A stretch of 64,000 bases of DNA from Deinococcus taeanensis (GCF_020229735.1 NZ_CP083455.1:647001-711000), one strand, 5' to 3'. Positions 1 through 11,391 are shown, counted from the stretch's first letter. Numbers and translations: made by a program. Notes: generated from the sequence alone by a model not told the origin.

Positions 1-894
1 CAGATGCAGCAGGGTCAGGTGCTTGACGGCCGCGGCGTGCGCCAGGGCGGCCACCTGCGTGACCGTGGTGTGCTGGTGACGCTCGGCCAGCGCCGTGTCC
101 TCCGGCGCGTACTGCGCCTCGGCGTACAGGGTCTGCACGCCGCGCAGGGCGACGGCGAGCCGGGTATGTTCGCCCGGGGTGAGCACAAAATCCGTGAAGT
201 ACGCGAGGCTGTCCCCGGCTTCCTGTCTCAGCAGGGTGCTGCGGAGTGTGGCGGCGTCGTGCAGGGTGCCGTTCACGTCGAGCGGCCCGGCCGCGCCGCC
301 CTTGAGCGCGGCGAGCCATGGTCCGGCCCGGACCCCCAGGGCGGCGAGGGCCGCGGGGTTGACCGTGACGCGGTCCGGTTCGCGCAGTACGAACCCCAGC
401 GTGCGTCCGTGGTGTTCGAGTGGTACAGCCTGCACGGTCACGTCCGGCGTGCTCAGAATCACGCCGTCGTGCGGGCGGATGCCGGCGTCGTGCGCAACGG
501 CGAACGCCTCATGGGCCTCGAAGCGGAAGGACCGGATCTCGTGCTCGGTAACGTCATGCACGGTCCACGAGCCGCGCAGGTCCGGCGCATGATTCCACCA
601 GAAGCCCTGAAAGCGGTGCCCCAGAATGCGGGCCGTGCCCGGGGGGCCCCACACCTGATTCAGGCCCGGGCGGTCGAAGGTGACGCGGAAGAAGTCGTCG
701 AAGCCGCCCACGTGGTCCATGTGCAGGTGCGAGAACAGCAGGTGGTCGGTGGCCTGCACCTCCGTGAACGGCACGCTGTCCAGCGTCCCGGCGCCGCAGT
801 CCAGCAGCAGCCTCGTCTGTCCCTGCCCGCGGTCGGCCGTGACCCACAGGGCGTTGTCCTCTGCCGGCCGGCCCAGCACGCGTGCCTGTAACAT
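1..894 (-). CDS. RNase Z-like MBL-fold hydrolase, 3' end outside window
   Basis: This is a metallo-beta-lactamase-fold protein. From the ATG at 894 the frame stays open to the window edge (298 codons), so the C-terminus is missing. The metal-binding motif SHLHMDHVGG lies near residue 60. Further likely ligands are the histidines in VPLEHHGRT, the aspartate in AYFTDF and a histidine in AERHQHTT. The last motif, followed by an Ala-rich helix and a TLLHL strand, resembles the RNase Z/ElaC end, where tRNA 3' trailers are processed. A related hydrolase with another substrate is possible. A CATACT box lies 7 bases before the ATG and no ribosome-binding site is seen, so the mRNA is probably leaderless. 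Confidence 0.8.
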   Translation of the reverse strand, partial: MLQARVLGRPAEDNALWVTADRGQGQTRLLLDCGAGTLDSVPFTEVQATDHLLFSHLHMDHVGGFDDFFRVTFDRPGLNQVWGPPGTARILGHRFQGFWWNHAPDLRGSWTVHDVTEHEIRSFRFEAHEAFAVAHDAGIRPHDGVILSTPDVTVQAVPLEHHGRTLGFVLREPDRVTVNPAALAALGVRAGPWLAALKGGAAGPLDVNGTLHDAATLRSTLLRQEAGDSLAYFTDFVLTPGEHTRLAVALRGVQTLYAEAQYAPEDTALAERHQHTTVTQVAALAHAAAVKHLTLLHL

Positions 895-943
895 GCCGGG
901 CAGTATGGCGTCCGTTCACGCCGTCCGGCATGGGCCGGCTGGC

Positions 944-1834
<891 letters not shown>

Positions 1835-1998
1835 GCGCGGGAGTGTACGCCCCGGCAGGCGGCCATGTCCGGCAATCGTGAACAACTTCACTCTTGGCAG
1901 GGGGACGGGGTACAGTGGAGCCGCACCACACAACCCAGCGACCGGCCGCCGCGACCTGACCCAGGTTGAACCCTGCGGCCGCTCCCCCCGGAGGTCCC

Positions 1999-3993
1999 AT
2001 GAACAGAGGTCTGTCCGTCTCCCTGCTCAGCGCCGCCCTGCTGCTTGCGTCCTGCTCGCAGACCCCCTCACCCCAGGCCGTTCCACCCACCGCCGGGAGC
2101 GGCACCCTCGTCGCCACCGCCGATGAGTGCAGCACCTTCCAGCAGTATCCGGTCGTGGTGTCCCGCGTGGACTTCAAGACGAAACGTGACTGGCTGGACA
2201 TCGTCAAGACCTTCGAGCCCGTTGGCGGGAGCCTGGAGGAAGGCTTCGTGCTGCTCGACGTCGGCAGGGACGACTTCGAACGGCTGCGCGTGACCGGCCT
2301 CTCCCGCGGCTGGACCGTCCGGATTGATCAGGCGCAGACCGAGCGGCACAGCGCCAGCCTGAAAAACCCCCTGGGGGCGCTCAGCATCAGCGGGTACAGC
2401 TGCTACCGCACCGTCGAGGAAACGTACGCCAGCGCCCAGAACCTCGCCGCGCAGTACCCGAACCTCGCCAGCTGGAGCTCCATCGGGCCCACCTGGCTGA
2501 AAACCAAGGCCCGCGGCGGGTACGACATGAACGTACTGAAACTCACGAACAGGAACGTGACCGGCACCAAACCCCGCCTGCTGATCACCGCGTCCATTCA
2601 CGCGCGCGAGTACACCCCCGCCGAACTCAGCACCCGCTTCGCGGAGTACCTGCTGAGCAACTACGGCAAGGACGCCGACGTCACCTGGATGCTCGACAGC
2701 CAGGAGGTCTGGCTGGTCCTGCAGAGCAACCCGGATGGCCGCAAGAAGGCTGAAGCCGGGGCGTCGTGGCGCAAAAACGTGAACGACACGCAGGCGTGCG
2801 GCAACGGCCTGTACGGCGCCGACCTCAACCGCAACTTCACGTACGCGTGGGGAACCGGCGGCTCCAGCACCGATCCCTGCAACGAAACGTACCGCGGCGT
2901 CAGCGCCGGGTCCGAACCCGAAACGCAGAACCTCCAGAACCTCATCAAGGCGACCTTCGCCGGCAACCGCGGCCCGGCCCGCACCGACGCCGCGCCCAAC
3001 ACCACGTCCGGCGTGTACATCGACGTGCACAGCTACTCGCAGCTGGTCCTGTGGCCCTGGGGCGACACGACCACCGTCGCGCCGAACGGCACGCAGATGC
3101 AGTCACTGGGCCGTAAACTCGCGTACTTCAACGGCTACACCCCCGAGCAGAGCGTCGGCCTGTACCCCACGAGCGGCACCACCGACGACTTCGCGTACGG
3201 GGAACTGGGCGTCGCGTCGTTCACGATCGAACTGGGCACCGCGTTCTTCGAGCCGTGCAGCACCTTCACGGGCACCACCCTGCCGCAGAACCAGGCGGCG
3301 CTGCTGTACGCCCTGCGGGTCGCCCGTCAGCCGTACACCATGGGCAGCGGTCCGGACAGCGTGAGCCTGAATGCCCCCGCCAGTGTCGCCACGGGCGCCA
3401 GCTTCACGCTGGGTGCCAGCGCCGACAACACCCGTTTCAACACCAGCAACGGAGCGGAACCCGCCCGCACGGTCGCCGGCGCGGAGTACTTCATCGATAC
3501 GCCCCCCTGGGCGGGCGGTACGGCGCGCGCCATGACGGCCACGGACGGCGCCTTCAACGGCACGCGGGAGAGCGTGCAGGCCAGCGTGTCGACCAGCGGC
3601 CTGAGTGCCGGCAGGCACACCCTCTACGTCCGCGCGAAGAACGCCAGCGGCACGTACGGGCCGGTCTCCGCGCTGTTCGTGACCGTGGGTGCCAGCAGCG
3701 GCACCACCACCTACACCGGCAGTGTCAGCAGCGGCGCGAGCTCCTATCAGCCCAGCAGCAGCGGCTTCACGTACGCTGGCGGCACCCTGCAGGGCAACCT
3801 GAGTGGCCCGTCGGGCACCGACTTTGACCTGTACCTCCAGAAGTACAACGGCAGCAGCTGGGCGCAGGTGGCGGCCAGTGAAGGCAGCAGCAGCGCCGAA
3901 GCCATCAATTACGCGGCCACCAGCGGCACCTACCGCTGGCGCGTGTACGGCTACAGCGGCAGTGGCAGCTACACCCTGACCGAAACCCGGTAG
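1999..3993 (+). CDS. Secreted M14 zinc carboxypeptidase lipoprotein
   Basis: This 664-aa exported metallopeptidase has a lipoprotein signal (lipobox LLLASC, Cys19). M14 landmarks occur in order: the zinc ligands in SIHAREYTP, the substrate-binding segments SNPDGR and GADLNRNF, the third zinc ligand in DVHSYSQ, and the catalytic Glu in TIELGT. After the peptidase come an Ig-like segment and a C-terminal PPC-type beta-sandwich, common in secreted peptidases. A GGAGG sequence 4-8 bases before ATG 1999 decides this start over an in-frame TTG at 1966. It probably degrades external peptides at the cell surface. A strong terminator follows. Confidence 0.9.
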   Translation: MNRGLSVSLLSAALLLASCSQTPSPQAVPPTAGSGTLVATADECSTFQQYPVVVSRVDFKTKRDWLDIVKTFEPVGGSLEEGFVLLDVGRDDFERLRVTGLSRGWTVRIDQAQTERHSASLKNPLGALSISGYSCYRTVEETYASAQNLAAQYPNLASWSSIGPTWLKTKARGGYDMNVLKLTNRNVTGTKPRLLITASIHAREYTPAELSTRFAEYLLSNYGKDADVTWMLDSQEVWLVLQSNPDGRKKAEAGASWRKNVNDTQACGNGLYGADLNRNFTYAWGTGGSSTDPCNETYRGVSAGSEPETQNLQNLIKATFAGNRGPARTDAAPNTTSGVYIDVHSYSQLVLWPWGDTTTVAPNGTQMQSLGRKLAYFNGYTPEQSVGLYPTSGTTDDFAYGELGVASFTIELGTAFFEPCSTFTGTTLPQNQAALLYALRVARQPYTMGSGPDSVSLNAPASVATGASFTLGASADNTRFNTSNGAEPARTVAGAEYFIDTPPWAGGTARAMTATDGAFNGTRESVQASVSTSGLSAGRHTLYVRAKNASGTYGPVSALFVTVGASSGTTTYTGSVSSGASSYQPSSSGFTYAGGTLQGNLSGPSGTDFDLYLQKYNGSSWAQVAASEGSSSAEAINYAATSGTYRWRVYGYSGSGSYTLTETR

Positions 3994-4006
3994 GTGGGCG
4001 CGGTGG

Positions 4007-4049
4007 GCCCCTGCTCTGCCCATTGACCGGGCAGGGCAGGGGCGCCTTT
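4007..4049 (+). terminator. Intrinsic terminator after carboxypeptidase gene
   Basis: A 15-base GC-rich arm (4007-4021) pairs with 4029-4043 around a 7-base loop and is followed by a short T stretch. It ends the M14 transcript before argF. Confidence 0.75.
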
Positions 4050-4121
4050 GCATGTCCAACCACTCCGGATGAATAATCATGCGTTCCTTAGGGGCGCGGC
4101 CCTGTCCTGATGCCGAGCCGG

Positions 4122-4127
4122 TATACT
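4122..4127 (+). promoter_or_regulatory. -10 box of leaderless argF promoter
   Basis: TATACT ends 8 bases before the argF ATG at 4136. Transcription would start at or next to the start codon. I see no convincing -35 element. Confidence 0.6.
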
Positions 4128-4135
4128 CCTCGTCT

Positions 4136-5215
<1,080 letters not shown>

Positions 5216-5265
5216 GCCACCGCACGCATGCCCCTTCCTGCGTTCCCATGACACCCTGAACCCCC

Positions 5266-5784
5266 ATGACCATCCTGCAGACCCCCCACCTGATCCTGCG
5301 GCCCCTCACCCCGGCTGACCTGGCCGCCGTGATCACCTACCGCAATGATCCGGACGTCGCCCGGTACCAGGCGTGGCCGCTTCCCGCCACGCAGGCGAAC
5401 GCCGCGGGGCTCGTCACGGACGCTCCTCTCGGTGCGCCCGGCTGGGTGCAGCGCGCCGTGACGCTCCACGACGGAACCCTGCTGGGTGACGTGGCGCTGA
5501 ACACCCGCGGGCCACAGGGCGAACTGGGCGTCACGCTCGCCCGGCACGCCCAGGGCCGCGGGTACGCACAGGAGGCCCTGCGGGCCGTGATCAGCTACGC
5601 CGTTCACCGCCTGGGCCTGCACCGCCTGCACGCCAGCATTGACCCGCGCAATACGCCCGTCACGGCCCTCCTGACCCGCCTGGGCTTCCGGCACGAAGGC
5701 ACCTTCCTCCAGAGCTGCTGGCACCGCGGTCAGTGGACTGACGACGCCGTGTACGCCGTCCTCGCAGCAGAATGGAGGGCGTGA
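5266..5784 (+). CDS. GNAT N-acetyltransferase (RimJ/RimL-like)
   Basis: This 172-aa acetyl-CoA-dependent acyltransferase has a single GNAT domain. The opening strand TPHLILRPLTPADLAA and the acetyl-CoA-binding motif HAQGRGYAQEALRAVI (Q-x-x-G-x-G/A pattern) are clear, followed by the LHRLHASIDPRNTPV and LTRLGFRHEG segments typical of RimJ/RimL-type proteins. The acceptor substrate is unknown. Its stop lies 2 bases before the Nudix gene start, so it probably heads a four-gene operon ending in argC. Confidence 0.85.
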   Translation: MTILQTPHLILRPLTPADLAAVITYRNDPDVARYQAWPLPATQANAAGLVTDAPLGAPGWVQRAVTLHDGTLLGDVALNTRGPQGELGVTLARHAQGRGYAQEALRAVISYAVHRLGLHRLHASIDPRNTPVTALLTRLGFRHEGTFLQSCWHRGQWTDDAVYAVLAAEWRA

Positions 5785-5786
5785 CC

Positions 5787-6305
5787 ATGCACGCGGCGCG
5801 GGAGGTGGAATGGCTCGACCTCGTGAACGAGCACGATGAGGTCGTGGGCGCGGTCACGCGCGGGGCGGCCTGGGCGCAGCGCCTCCCGGTGCGGGTCATC
5901 AACGCCTTCCTGAAGGACAGCGCAGGAAGACTGTGGATTCCGCGCCGCACCACGCACAAGCGGATGTTCCCCGGCTGCCTCGACATGAGCGTCGGCGGGC
6001 ACGTTGAGCGCGGCGAAACGTACGAGCAGGCGTTCCGCCGCGAAACGCAGGCGGAACTGCGGCTGAACGTGAACGATCTGCCCTGGCAGCAGATCGCCAC
6101 CTTCACCCCCCGCGACGGCCTGAGCGCCTTCATGCACGTGTACGAGATTCACAGTGACGCCACCCCCCACTTCAACCCGGACGACTTCAGCAGTGCCCAG
6201 TGGCTCACGCCCGCCGAACTCGTCACGCAGATAGAGCAGGGCGACACGGCCAAAGGCGACCTCCGGCGCCTGGTGCAGCGGTGCTACGGGGTGGGCCATG
6301 CGTGA
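5787..6305 (+). CDS. Nudix hydrolase, YfcD/IPP isomerase-like
   Basis: This is a 172-aa Nudix-fold protein. The Nudix box lies in SVGGHVERGETYEQAF followed by RRETQAEL; one of the two adjacent Glu residues is Ala. The N-terminal LVNEHDEVVGAVTR resembles the YfcD/isopentenyl-diphosphate isomerase branch, but the IDI active-site set is not evident, so a nucleotide hydrolase is the safer call. I chose ATG 5787 with GGAGG 9 bases upstream, inside the end of the preceding gene; an in-frame ATG at 5772 lacks a site. The end overlaps the next gene by 8 bases, implying translational coupling. Confidence 0.8.
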   Translation: MHAAREVEWLDLVNEHDEVVGAVTRGAAWAQRLPVRVINAFLKDSAGRLWIPRRTTHKRMFPGCLDMSVGGHVERGETYEQAFRRETQAELRLNVNDLPWQQIATFTPRDGLSAFMHVYEIHSDATPHFNPDDFSSAQWLTPAELVTQIEQGDTAKGDLRRLVQRCYGVGHA

Positions 6306-6624
6306 TGCGCCGTTCCTGCTGGCCCGCGTTCACCTGCCGTTCGAACGAGCAACCCCGTTCCTCTACCGGCGATTCGGGGACAACGTCGGTGCGATGGATG
6401 GCAGCATCTTCAGCTTCCAGCGTGCCGGAGAGCCGGTCAACGCATACGCGTGGTGGGAGACCCTTACCCCGGAGGTCATCGGGCGGGGCAGGCACGGGGT
6501 GATCCGCATCGTGCCCAAGACGCCGGACTTCTGGACGCACCTGAAGCCCGGAACGTCCCTGGCTATGACACCCGAAGACCTGCACGCGCAGGTCACGCAG
6601 TCCCTGATGGAGAATCAAGCATGA
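6298..6624 (+). CDS. Small conserved-looking protein in argC operon
   Basis: This 108-aa protein of unknown function overlaps the Nudix gene before it (8 bases) and argC after it (4 bases). It is soluble, has two adjacent Trp ([12 protein letters not shown]) and no membrane segment or recognised motif. Overlap on both sides and normal codon use for this genome argue that it is real. Confidence 0.7.
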   Translation: MRDAPFLLARVHLPFERATPFLYRRFGDNVGAMDGSIFSFQRAGEPVNAYAWWETLTPEVIGRGRHGVIRIVPKTPDFWTHLKPGTSLAMTPEDLHAQVTQSLMENQA

Positions 6625-7577
6625 CAGTCCCCAAGGTGTTTATTGATGGTGAGGCCGGAACGACCGGTCTTCAGATCCGGCAGCGGCTTCAGGGCCGCGC
6701 GGACATCGAACTGCTGAGTATCGACCCGGCGCGGCGCAAGGACAGTGCGGCGCGGGCGGAACTGCTGAACGCAGCGGACGTGAGCATCCTGTGCCTGCAT
6801 GATGACGCGGCGCGCGAAGCGGTGAGGCTCACCACCAATCCGGCCGCCCGGCTGCTGGACGCCAGCACCGCGCACCGCGTCAACCCGGAGTGGGTGTTCG
6901 GGTTCCCGGAACTGAATGCCGCGCAGCCCGGACGGATTCGCACGGCGCGCTACGTCGCCAACCCGGGCTGCTACAGCACCGGCGCCATTGCGCTGCTGGC
7001 CCCGCTGACCGGTGCGGGGCTCATTCCCGCGGACTTCCCGGTGAGCATTCAGGGCTACAGCGGGTACACCGGCGGCGGGCGCGCCCTGGTCGACGCCCAC
7101 GAGCAGGGCGCGGCGCACCCCATGAAGGGTGAGTTCCTGAGTTACGCGCTTGGGCTGGGCCACAAGCACATTCCGGAGACCATGCGGTACGGCGGGCTGA
7201 GCCGCACCCCGATCTTCACGCCGAACGTGGGCGTCTGGGCGCAGGGCATGACCGTCACCGTACCGCTGCACCTGCAGGACCTGGGCACCACGGCCGCCGC
7301 CCTTCACGCCGCGCTCAGGGACCACTACGCCGGACAGCGGTTCGTGCGGGTCTTCGAGCCGGCCGACAACCCCGAGATTCTCGACCCGCAGAGCCTGAAC
7401 GGCACCAACGAGCTGGAGCTGTTCGTGTACGCCTCCGCGGATGGCGAGCGGGCGGTGCTGGCCGCGAGGCTGGACAACCTGGGCAAAGGCGCAGGGGGCG
7501 CGGCCGTGCAGAACCTGAACCTCATGCTGGGCCTGGACGGCCAGGCCGGCACGCGGGCCGACGGAGCGCTGGAATAG
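6621..7577 (+). CDS. argC: N-acetyl-gamma-glutamyl-phosphate reductase, short type
   Basis: This NADPH-dependent reductase converts N-acetylglutamyl phosphate to the semialdehyde in arginine synthesis. The N-terminal [17 protein letters not shown] is the dinucleotide-binding loop of the short (type 2) ArgC class. The catalytic Cys lies in [10 protein letters not shown], followed by [11 protein letters not shown] and a conserved HKHIPE segment. At 318 aa it matches that subclass. ATG 6621 overlaps the preceding stop. A LysW-linked paralogue is less likely given the short length and the neighbouring argF. Confidence 0.92.
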   Translation: MTVPKVFIDGEAGTTGLQIRQRLQGRADIELLSIDPARRKDSAARAELLNAADVSILCLHDDAAREAVRLTTNPAARLLDASTAHRVNPEWVFGFPELNAAQPGRIRTARYVANPGCYSTGAIALLAPLTGAGLIPADFPVSIQGYSGYTGGGRALVDAHEQGAAHPMKGEFLSYALGLGHKHIPETMRYGGLSRTPIFTPNVGVWAQGMTVTVPLHLQDLGTTAAALHAALRDHYAGQRFVRVFEPADNPEILDPQSLNGTNELELFVYASADGERAVLAARLDNLGKGAGGAAVQNLNLMLGLDGQAGTRADGALE

Positions 7578-7643
7578 ACCGGTTCCAGACTGCCCGCCCT
7601 GGGTCGCGGCCTGGCCGGACGGTGCCGGGCTAGGCTGTCAGGC

Positions 7644-8462
7644 ATGCCTGGAATCACCAAGGACACGCAGCTGTGCATGAGCGTCTCGGCCCGCCCCGGT
7701 AATTTCGGCACGCGGTTTCACAATCACCTGTACGGAGCACTGGGGCTCGACTTCGTGTACAAGGCGTTCCGCGTGTCGGACATCGCGGGCGCCGTGGCCG
7801 GCATCCGCGCGCTGGGCGTGCGGGGATGCGCGGTCAGCATGCCGTTCAAGGAAAGCGTGATTCCGCTGCTTGATGAACTGGACGACTCCGCAGCCGCGAT
7901 CGGCTCTGTCAACACCATCGTGAACACGCAGGGTCACCTCAGGGCGTTCAACACGGATTACACGGCGGTGCAGCGCCTGATCGTCCGGCACGCGCTGAAC
8001 CGGTCGGCGCGGGTGGTGCTGCGCGGCAGCGGCGGCATGGGCAAGGCCGTCGCGAGCGCCCTGCGGGACGCGGGGTTCACGAGTGGCGTGATCGTGGCCC
8101 GCAACGCCCTGGCCGGGCGTGAACTGGCGGCGCGCTGCGGGTGGGAGTGGCTGCCGGACACGCCCCCGGTGCAGCCAGGTGACGTGCTCGTGAACGTTAC
8201 CCCGGTCGGCATGGCTGGCGGCCCCGACGCAGGCATGCTGGCGTTCACGCCCGCCGCCATTGCCGCGGCAGGCACGGTCGTTGACGTGGTGGCCCTGCCC
8301 AGCGAAACGCCCCTGATCGTAGAGGCGCGGCGGCAGGGCAGACCCGTGATCACGGGTCTGGAGGTGGTGGCGTTGCAGGCGCTCGAGCAGTTCGTGCTGT
8401 ACACCGGCGTGCGGCCCACCGACGAGCAGGTGGCCGCGGCCGTGCAGTACGCCCGCACGTGA
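7644..8462 (+). CDS. Shikimate 5-dehydrogenase-like NADP-binding protein
   Basis: This 272-aa protein has the AroE fold: an N-terminal substrate domain with the catalytic Lys in SMPFKESVIP, NTIVNT, FNTDYTAVQ, and a Rossmann loop RGSGGMGKAVASAL. GSGGMGKA replaces the classic GAGGA. VTPVGMAGG follows as in AroE. It resembles the divergent SDH-like (HI0607-type) subgroup, so its true substrate may not be shikimate. A TAGGCT box 8 bases before ATG 7644 indicates a leaderless transcript. Confidence 0.85.
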   Translation: MPGITKDTQLCMSVSARPGNFGTRFHNHLYGALGLDFVYKAFRVSDIAGAVAGIRALGVRGCAVSMPFKESVIPLLDELDDSAAAIGSVNTIVNTQGHLRAFNTDYTAVQRLIVRHALNRSARVVLRGSGGMGKAVASALRDAGFTSGVIVARNALAGRELAARCGWEWLPDTPPVQPGDVLVNVTPVGMAGGPDAGMLAFTPAAIAAAGTVVDVVALPSETPLIVEARRQGRPVITGLEVVALQALEQFVLYTGVRPTDEQVAAAVQYART

Positions 8463-8483
8463 GCCGCGCCTCCGGGAGAAGCG

Positions 8484-9254
8484 TCAGTCGTCAGTGACGT
8501 GTGACGTGACGGCGATGTCCCCGTACGTTTCGTCCTGCTGCACGCTGAAGTTCCCTTCCTTGACGCCCTCGAGCAGCGCGGCGAAGTAGGTGGTCTGCTC
8601 GCCCCAGTCCTGCGTGGGAATGCCGCGGAACGTGAAGGTCCGCAGGCGCCGCCCGAATGCGCGCAGGGCGCCCAGGGCGTCCGCCAGCGACAGCCGCTCG
8701 CGGGCCAGCAGGGGCACCTCGACCTGCCGCACGGCGTTCTGCGCCGCCTGCACCAGTTTCGACAGGCTGCCCTGCGGGTTGCGGGGGCGCTCGCGGCGCG
8801 GCAGGGTCACGGGAACCGGCCGCGCCGGGATCAGGCCCTCCCGCTCGCGGCGCCGGGCGGACAGGAATCCCACCAGGGCGTCCAGTTCGGCCAGCGCTTC
8901 CACACCCTGCAGCACATCGTCAAGGGGATCACCGAAGTCCGCGTCGGCCAGCGCTTCGTCCTCCTCGGGCTGGGGAAGCAGGAGCCGGGCCTTCAGGGCA
9001 ATCACGGCGGCCAGCGTGGGCAGCAGGTCCGGGTGGGCCTGCGCGGCGCCCGCCCCCGTGAACGCCTGCGCCCAGCGCAGCACGTCCCGCGTGAGGGTCA
9101 GCAGCGGCACTTCGCCGGGCAGGATCCGCCCGGCGCGCAGGGCGGCCGCCAGTTCCGTCAGTGTGCCCGTGAAGACCGGCAAGGCCACGGTAAAGCCAAC
9201 CGCCCCGCTCCCGGACGGCGGGGCAGAGGCAGGCCGGGCGGGCGCGGCAGTCAC
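8484..9254 (-). CDS. scpA: Segregation and condensation protein A
   Basis: ScpA is the kleisin subunit that bridges the SMC ATPase heads and works with ScpB in chromosome compaction. The N-terminal helical domain (FTGTLTELAAAL, then DVLRWAQAF and AAVIALKARLLLP), an acidic linker (PEEDEALADADFGD) and a C-terminal winged helix (TYFAALLEGVKEGNFSVQQDETYGDI) are visible. At 256 aa it is normal. It starts with GTG six bases after the trpS stop, so the two form an operon. Confidence 0.9.
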   Translation of the reverse strand: MTAAPARPASAPPSGSGAVGFTVALPVFTGTLTELAAALRAGRILPGEVPLLTLTRDVLRWAQAFTGAGAAQAHPDLLPTLAAVIALKARLLLPQPEEDEALADADFGDPLDDVLQGVEALAELDALVGFLSARRREREGLIPARPVPVTLPRRERPRNPQGSLSKLVQAAQNAVRQVEVPLLARERLSLADALGALRAFGRRLRTFTFRGIPTQDWGEQTTYFAALLEGVKEGNFSVQQDETYGDIAVTSHVTDD

Positions 9255-9260
9255 GGGCCT

Positions 9261-10259
9261 CTAGAGTTTCAGGAAGCCGACCTTCTCGCGCACTTCCTCC
9301 ATGATGGGCTGCGCCAGGGCACGGGCCTCCCGGGCGCCCTGCGCGATGGCGTCGCGCACGAAGTCCGGGTCGGCCTTGAAGTCCTCTGCGCGCGCCTGGA
9401 TGGGCGTGAGGTGCGCCGTGACGCCCTCCATGAGTTTCTTCTTGCAGTCGATGCAGCCGATCCCGGCGGTGCGGCACCCCGCGTACACCAGTTCAATGGT
9501 GTCCAGGTCGCTGAACAGTTTGTGGTAGTCGCCGATCAGGCACTTTTCGGGGTCGCCCGGGTCCGTGCGGCGCACCCGCGCAGGGTCGGTGGGGGCCACG
9601 CGCAGCTTCTGCCAGATGGAGTCCAGGGGTTCCAGAATGCCGATGGTGCTGGTCTCACCCTTGCTTTTGCCCATCTTGCCGTTGCCGTCCACGCCGGGAA
9701 TGCGCAGGGCGTCGCGGTTGTACACGGCCCGGGGTTCCGGGAAGGTTTCCCCGAACGCGTGGTTGAACTTCCGGGCAATTTCGCGGGTGAGTTCGATGTG
9801 CTGCGTCTGGTCCTCGCCGACGGGCACGGTGTCGGCCTTATACAGCAAGATGTCAGCCGCCATGAGGGCCGGGTACATCAGCAGGCCCGCGGGCACACTC
9901 TCGAGCTGCGCGGATTTGTCCTTGTACTGCGTCATGCGTTCGAGCTCACCGACCGGGGTCAGCGTCGTGAAGATCCACGAGAGTTCCTGATGCTCGGGCA
10001 CGTGCGACTGCACGAAGAACGTCACCTTCTGCGGGTCGAGGCCCACCGCGAAGTTCGCCACGGCCATCTCAAAGGTCCGCTGCGCCAGCCGCTGCGGGTC
10101 GAACGCCGCGGGGTTGGTGATAGCGTGCAGGTCCACCACGCAGTAGAGGGAATTCTTACCGTACTCCTCGCCCAGGTTCACGTAGTTGCGCATGGCGCCG
10201 AAGTAATTTCCGATGTGCGGTTCACCGGTCGGTTGGATTCCTGAAAAGACGCGCGGCAT
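9261..10259 (-). CDS. trpS: Tryptophanyl-tRNA synthetase with four-Cys cluster motif
   Basis: This class I enzyme charges tRNA-Trp. The HIGH-type motif GEPHIGNY is near residue 15 and the KMSKS motif KMGKSKGET near residue 197. In the C-terminal domain four cysteines are spaced C-x21-C-x6-C-x2-C (from CLIGDY to GCIDCKKK). This resembles the [4Fe-4S] site known in Thermotoga TrpRS, where I recall the first gap being one residue longer. Length is 332 aa. Upstream, TAGAAT lies 9 bases before the ATG, suggesting a near-leaderless message. scpA follows in the same operon. Confidence 0.94.
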   Translation of the reverse strand: MPRVFSGIQPTGEPHIGNYFGAMRNYVNLGEEYGKNSLYCVVDLHAITNPAAFDPQRLAQRTFEMAVANFAVGLDPQKVTFFVQSHVPEHQELSWIFTTLTPVGELERMTQYKDKSAQLESVPAGLLMYPALMAADILLYKADTVPVGEDQTQHIELTREIARKFNHAFGETFPEPRAVYNRDALRIPGVDGNGKMGKSKGETSTIGILEPLDSIWQKLRVAPTDPARVRRTDPGDPEKCLIGDYHKLFSDLDTIELVYAGCRTAGIGCIDCKKKLMEGVTAHLTPIQARAEDFKADPDFVRDAIAQGAREARALAQPIMEEVREKVGFLKL

Positions 10260-10348
10260 AACCCCGCAATTCTAGAGCACCAGCCCCTGGTCAGGGTCCT
10301 GCCGGGGCGCGAGACGCGCCCGGGCTGGAGAGGGACACCCGGGCCGGT

Positions 10349-11350
10349 TCAGGCGCTGCCGCGCACCACCAGCCGGGGCTCGAACCGCCGGGCGCGGGCG
10401 GGTCCCTTGAAGCCGTTCAGGCGGGAGAGCAGCAGCTGCGCGGCTTCGTACCCCATGCTCTCGACGGGCTGGTGCAGCGTGGTCAGGCCCCGCTCGGCGG
10501 CCCATGGCTGGTCGTCAAAGCCGATCACGCGGATGTCCTGCCCGATCTTCAGGTCGCGCAGGCGGATCTCGTCAAGCAGCGCGCCGGCCAGCATGTCCGC
10601 GGACGCGAAGACCGTGCACGGCAGGCCGCCCGCCAGGGCCTGGTCCAGCAGGGTGGCGGCGGTGTTGCGCGCAGCAAGGGAGTCGAAACTGCTGGTGTAC
10701 TCGGTGCGCACGCTGCGCCCCGCGCTCTGCAGGGCGCCCATGAAGCCGCTGCGGCGGTCCTCGAAGACACGGGTGGTGAACAGCTGGTCGAGTTCCGTCT
10801 CCACCCACACGGCGTACAGGTCACCGGGGAACTGCGCGGCGTACTCCCCGGCGAGCCGGCCGCCCGCCACGTTATCCATGAAGGACGAGTCGACATTCTC
10901 CGCGTACGCGTCGACGAGCACGGTGGGCTGCTGGGTGCGCAGGCGCCGCTCATGGAACATCTGCGTGAGGTTGTAGGTCGCCATGACCAGCCCGTCGGCC
11001 TGGTAGGCAAGGGTGTGCGACCCCAGGTAGCGTTCCAGGCGGGAGCGGTCCAGCAGCGGGAAGATCGCCACGTCGTACCGCGCTTCCTGAAAGGCGGTTT
11101 CCAGTCCGTCGAGCAGGCGGACGTAGAATTCGGTGGTGAGGACGGGCAGCAGCACGCTGATGGTGTAACTGCGGCCGCCCGCGATGCGCCGCGCGTGGGG
11201 GTTGGGGGTGTACTCCAGCTCGGCAATGGCTTTCAGCACGCTTTCGCGTGTGGCCCCCTTGACGGCCACGTGGTTGTTCAGCACCCGTGAGACGGTGCCG
11301 ACGCCAACCCCGGCGTGCCGGGCTACATCCTGGATGGTGGGTTTCCGCAT
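10349..11350 (-). CDS. LacI-family transcriptional repressor
   Basis: This 333-aa regulator has an N-terminal LacI helix-turn-helix (TIQDVARHAGVGVGTVSRVL) and the hinge ELEYTPNPHARRIAGG. A periplasmic-binding-like effector domain follows (FDDQPWAAERGLTTL near the end). I chose ATG 11350 with GGAG 9 bases upstream. Its promoter has TACTCT at 11363-11368, and a 14-bp palindrome at 11378-11391 covers the expected -35 position, so autorepression is likely. The same palindrome occurs twice at the alpha-amylase gene near 44.5 kb, so a maltodextrin-type regulon is inferred. Confidence 0.9.
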   Translation of the reverse strand: MRKPTIQDVARHAGVGVGTVSRVLNNHVAVKGATRESVLKAIAELEYTPNPHARRIAGGRSYTISVLLPVLTTEFYVRLLDGLETAFQEARYDVAIFPLLDRSRLERYLGSHTLAYQADGLVMATYNLTQMFHERRLRTQQPTVLVDAYAENVDSSFMDNVAGGRLAGEYAAQFPGDLYAVWVETELDQLFTTRVFEDRRSGFMGALQSAGRSVRTEYTSSFDSLAARNTAATLLDQALAGGLPCTVFASADMLAGALLDEIRLRDLKIGQDIRVIGFDDQPWAAERGLTTLHQPVESMGYEAAQLLLSRLNGFKGPARARRFEPRLVVRGSA

Positions 11351-11377
11351 GATTTGTTCTCCAGAGTACCCTTTTTT

Positions 11378-11391
11378 TGGAACGGGTTCCA
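11378..11391. promoter_or_regulatory. LacI-type operator at repressor promoter
   Basis: The 14-bp palindrome is TGGAACGGGTTCCA, with mirror halves TGGAAC/GTTCCA around two bases. It overlaps the inferred -35 region of the LacI gene (-10 at 11363-11368, minus strand). Two more copies of the pattern lie at 44438 and 44578. Confidence 0.7.
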
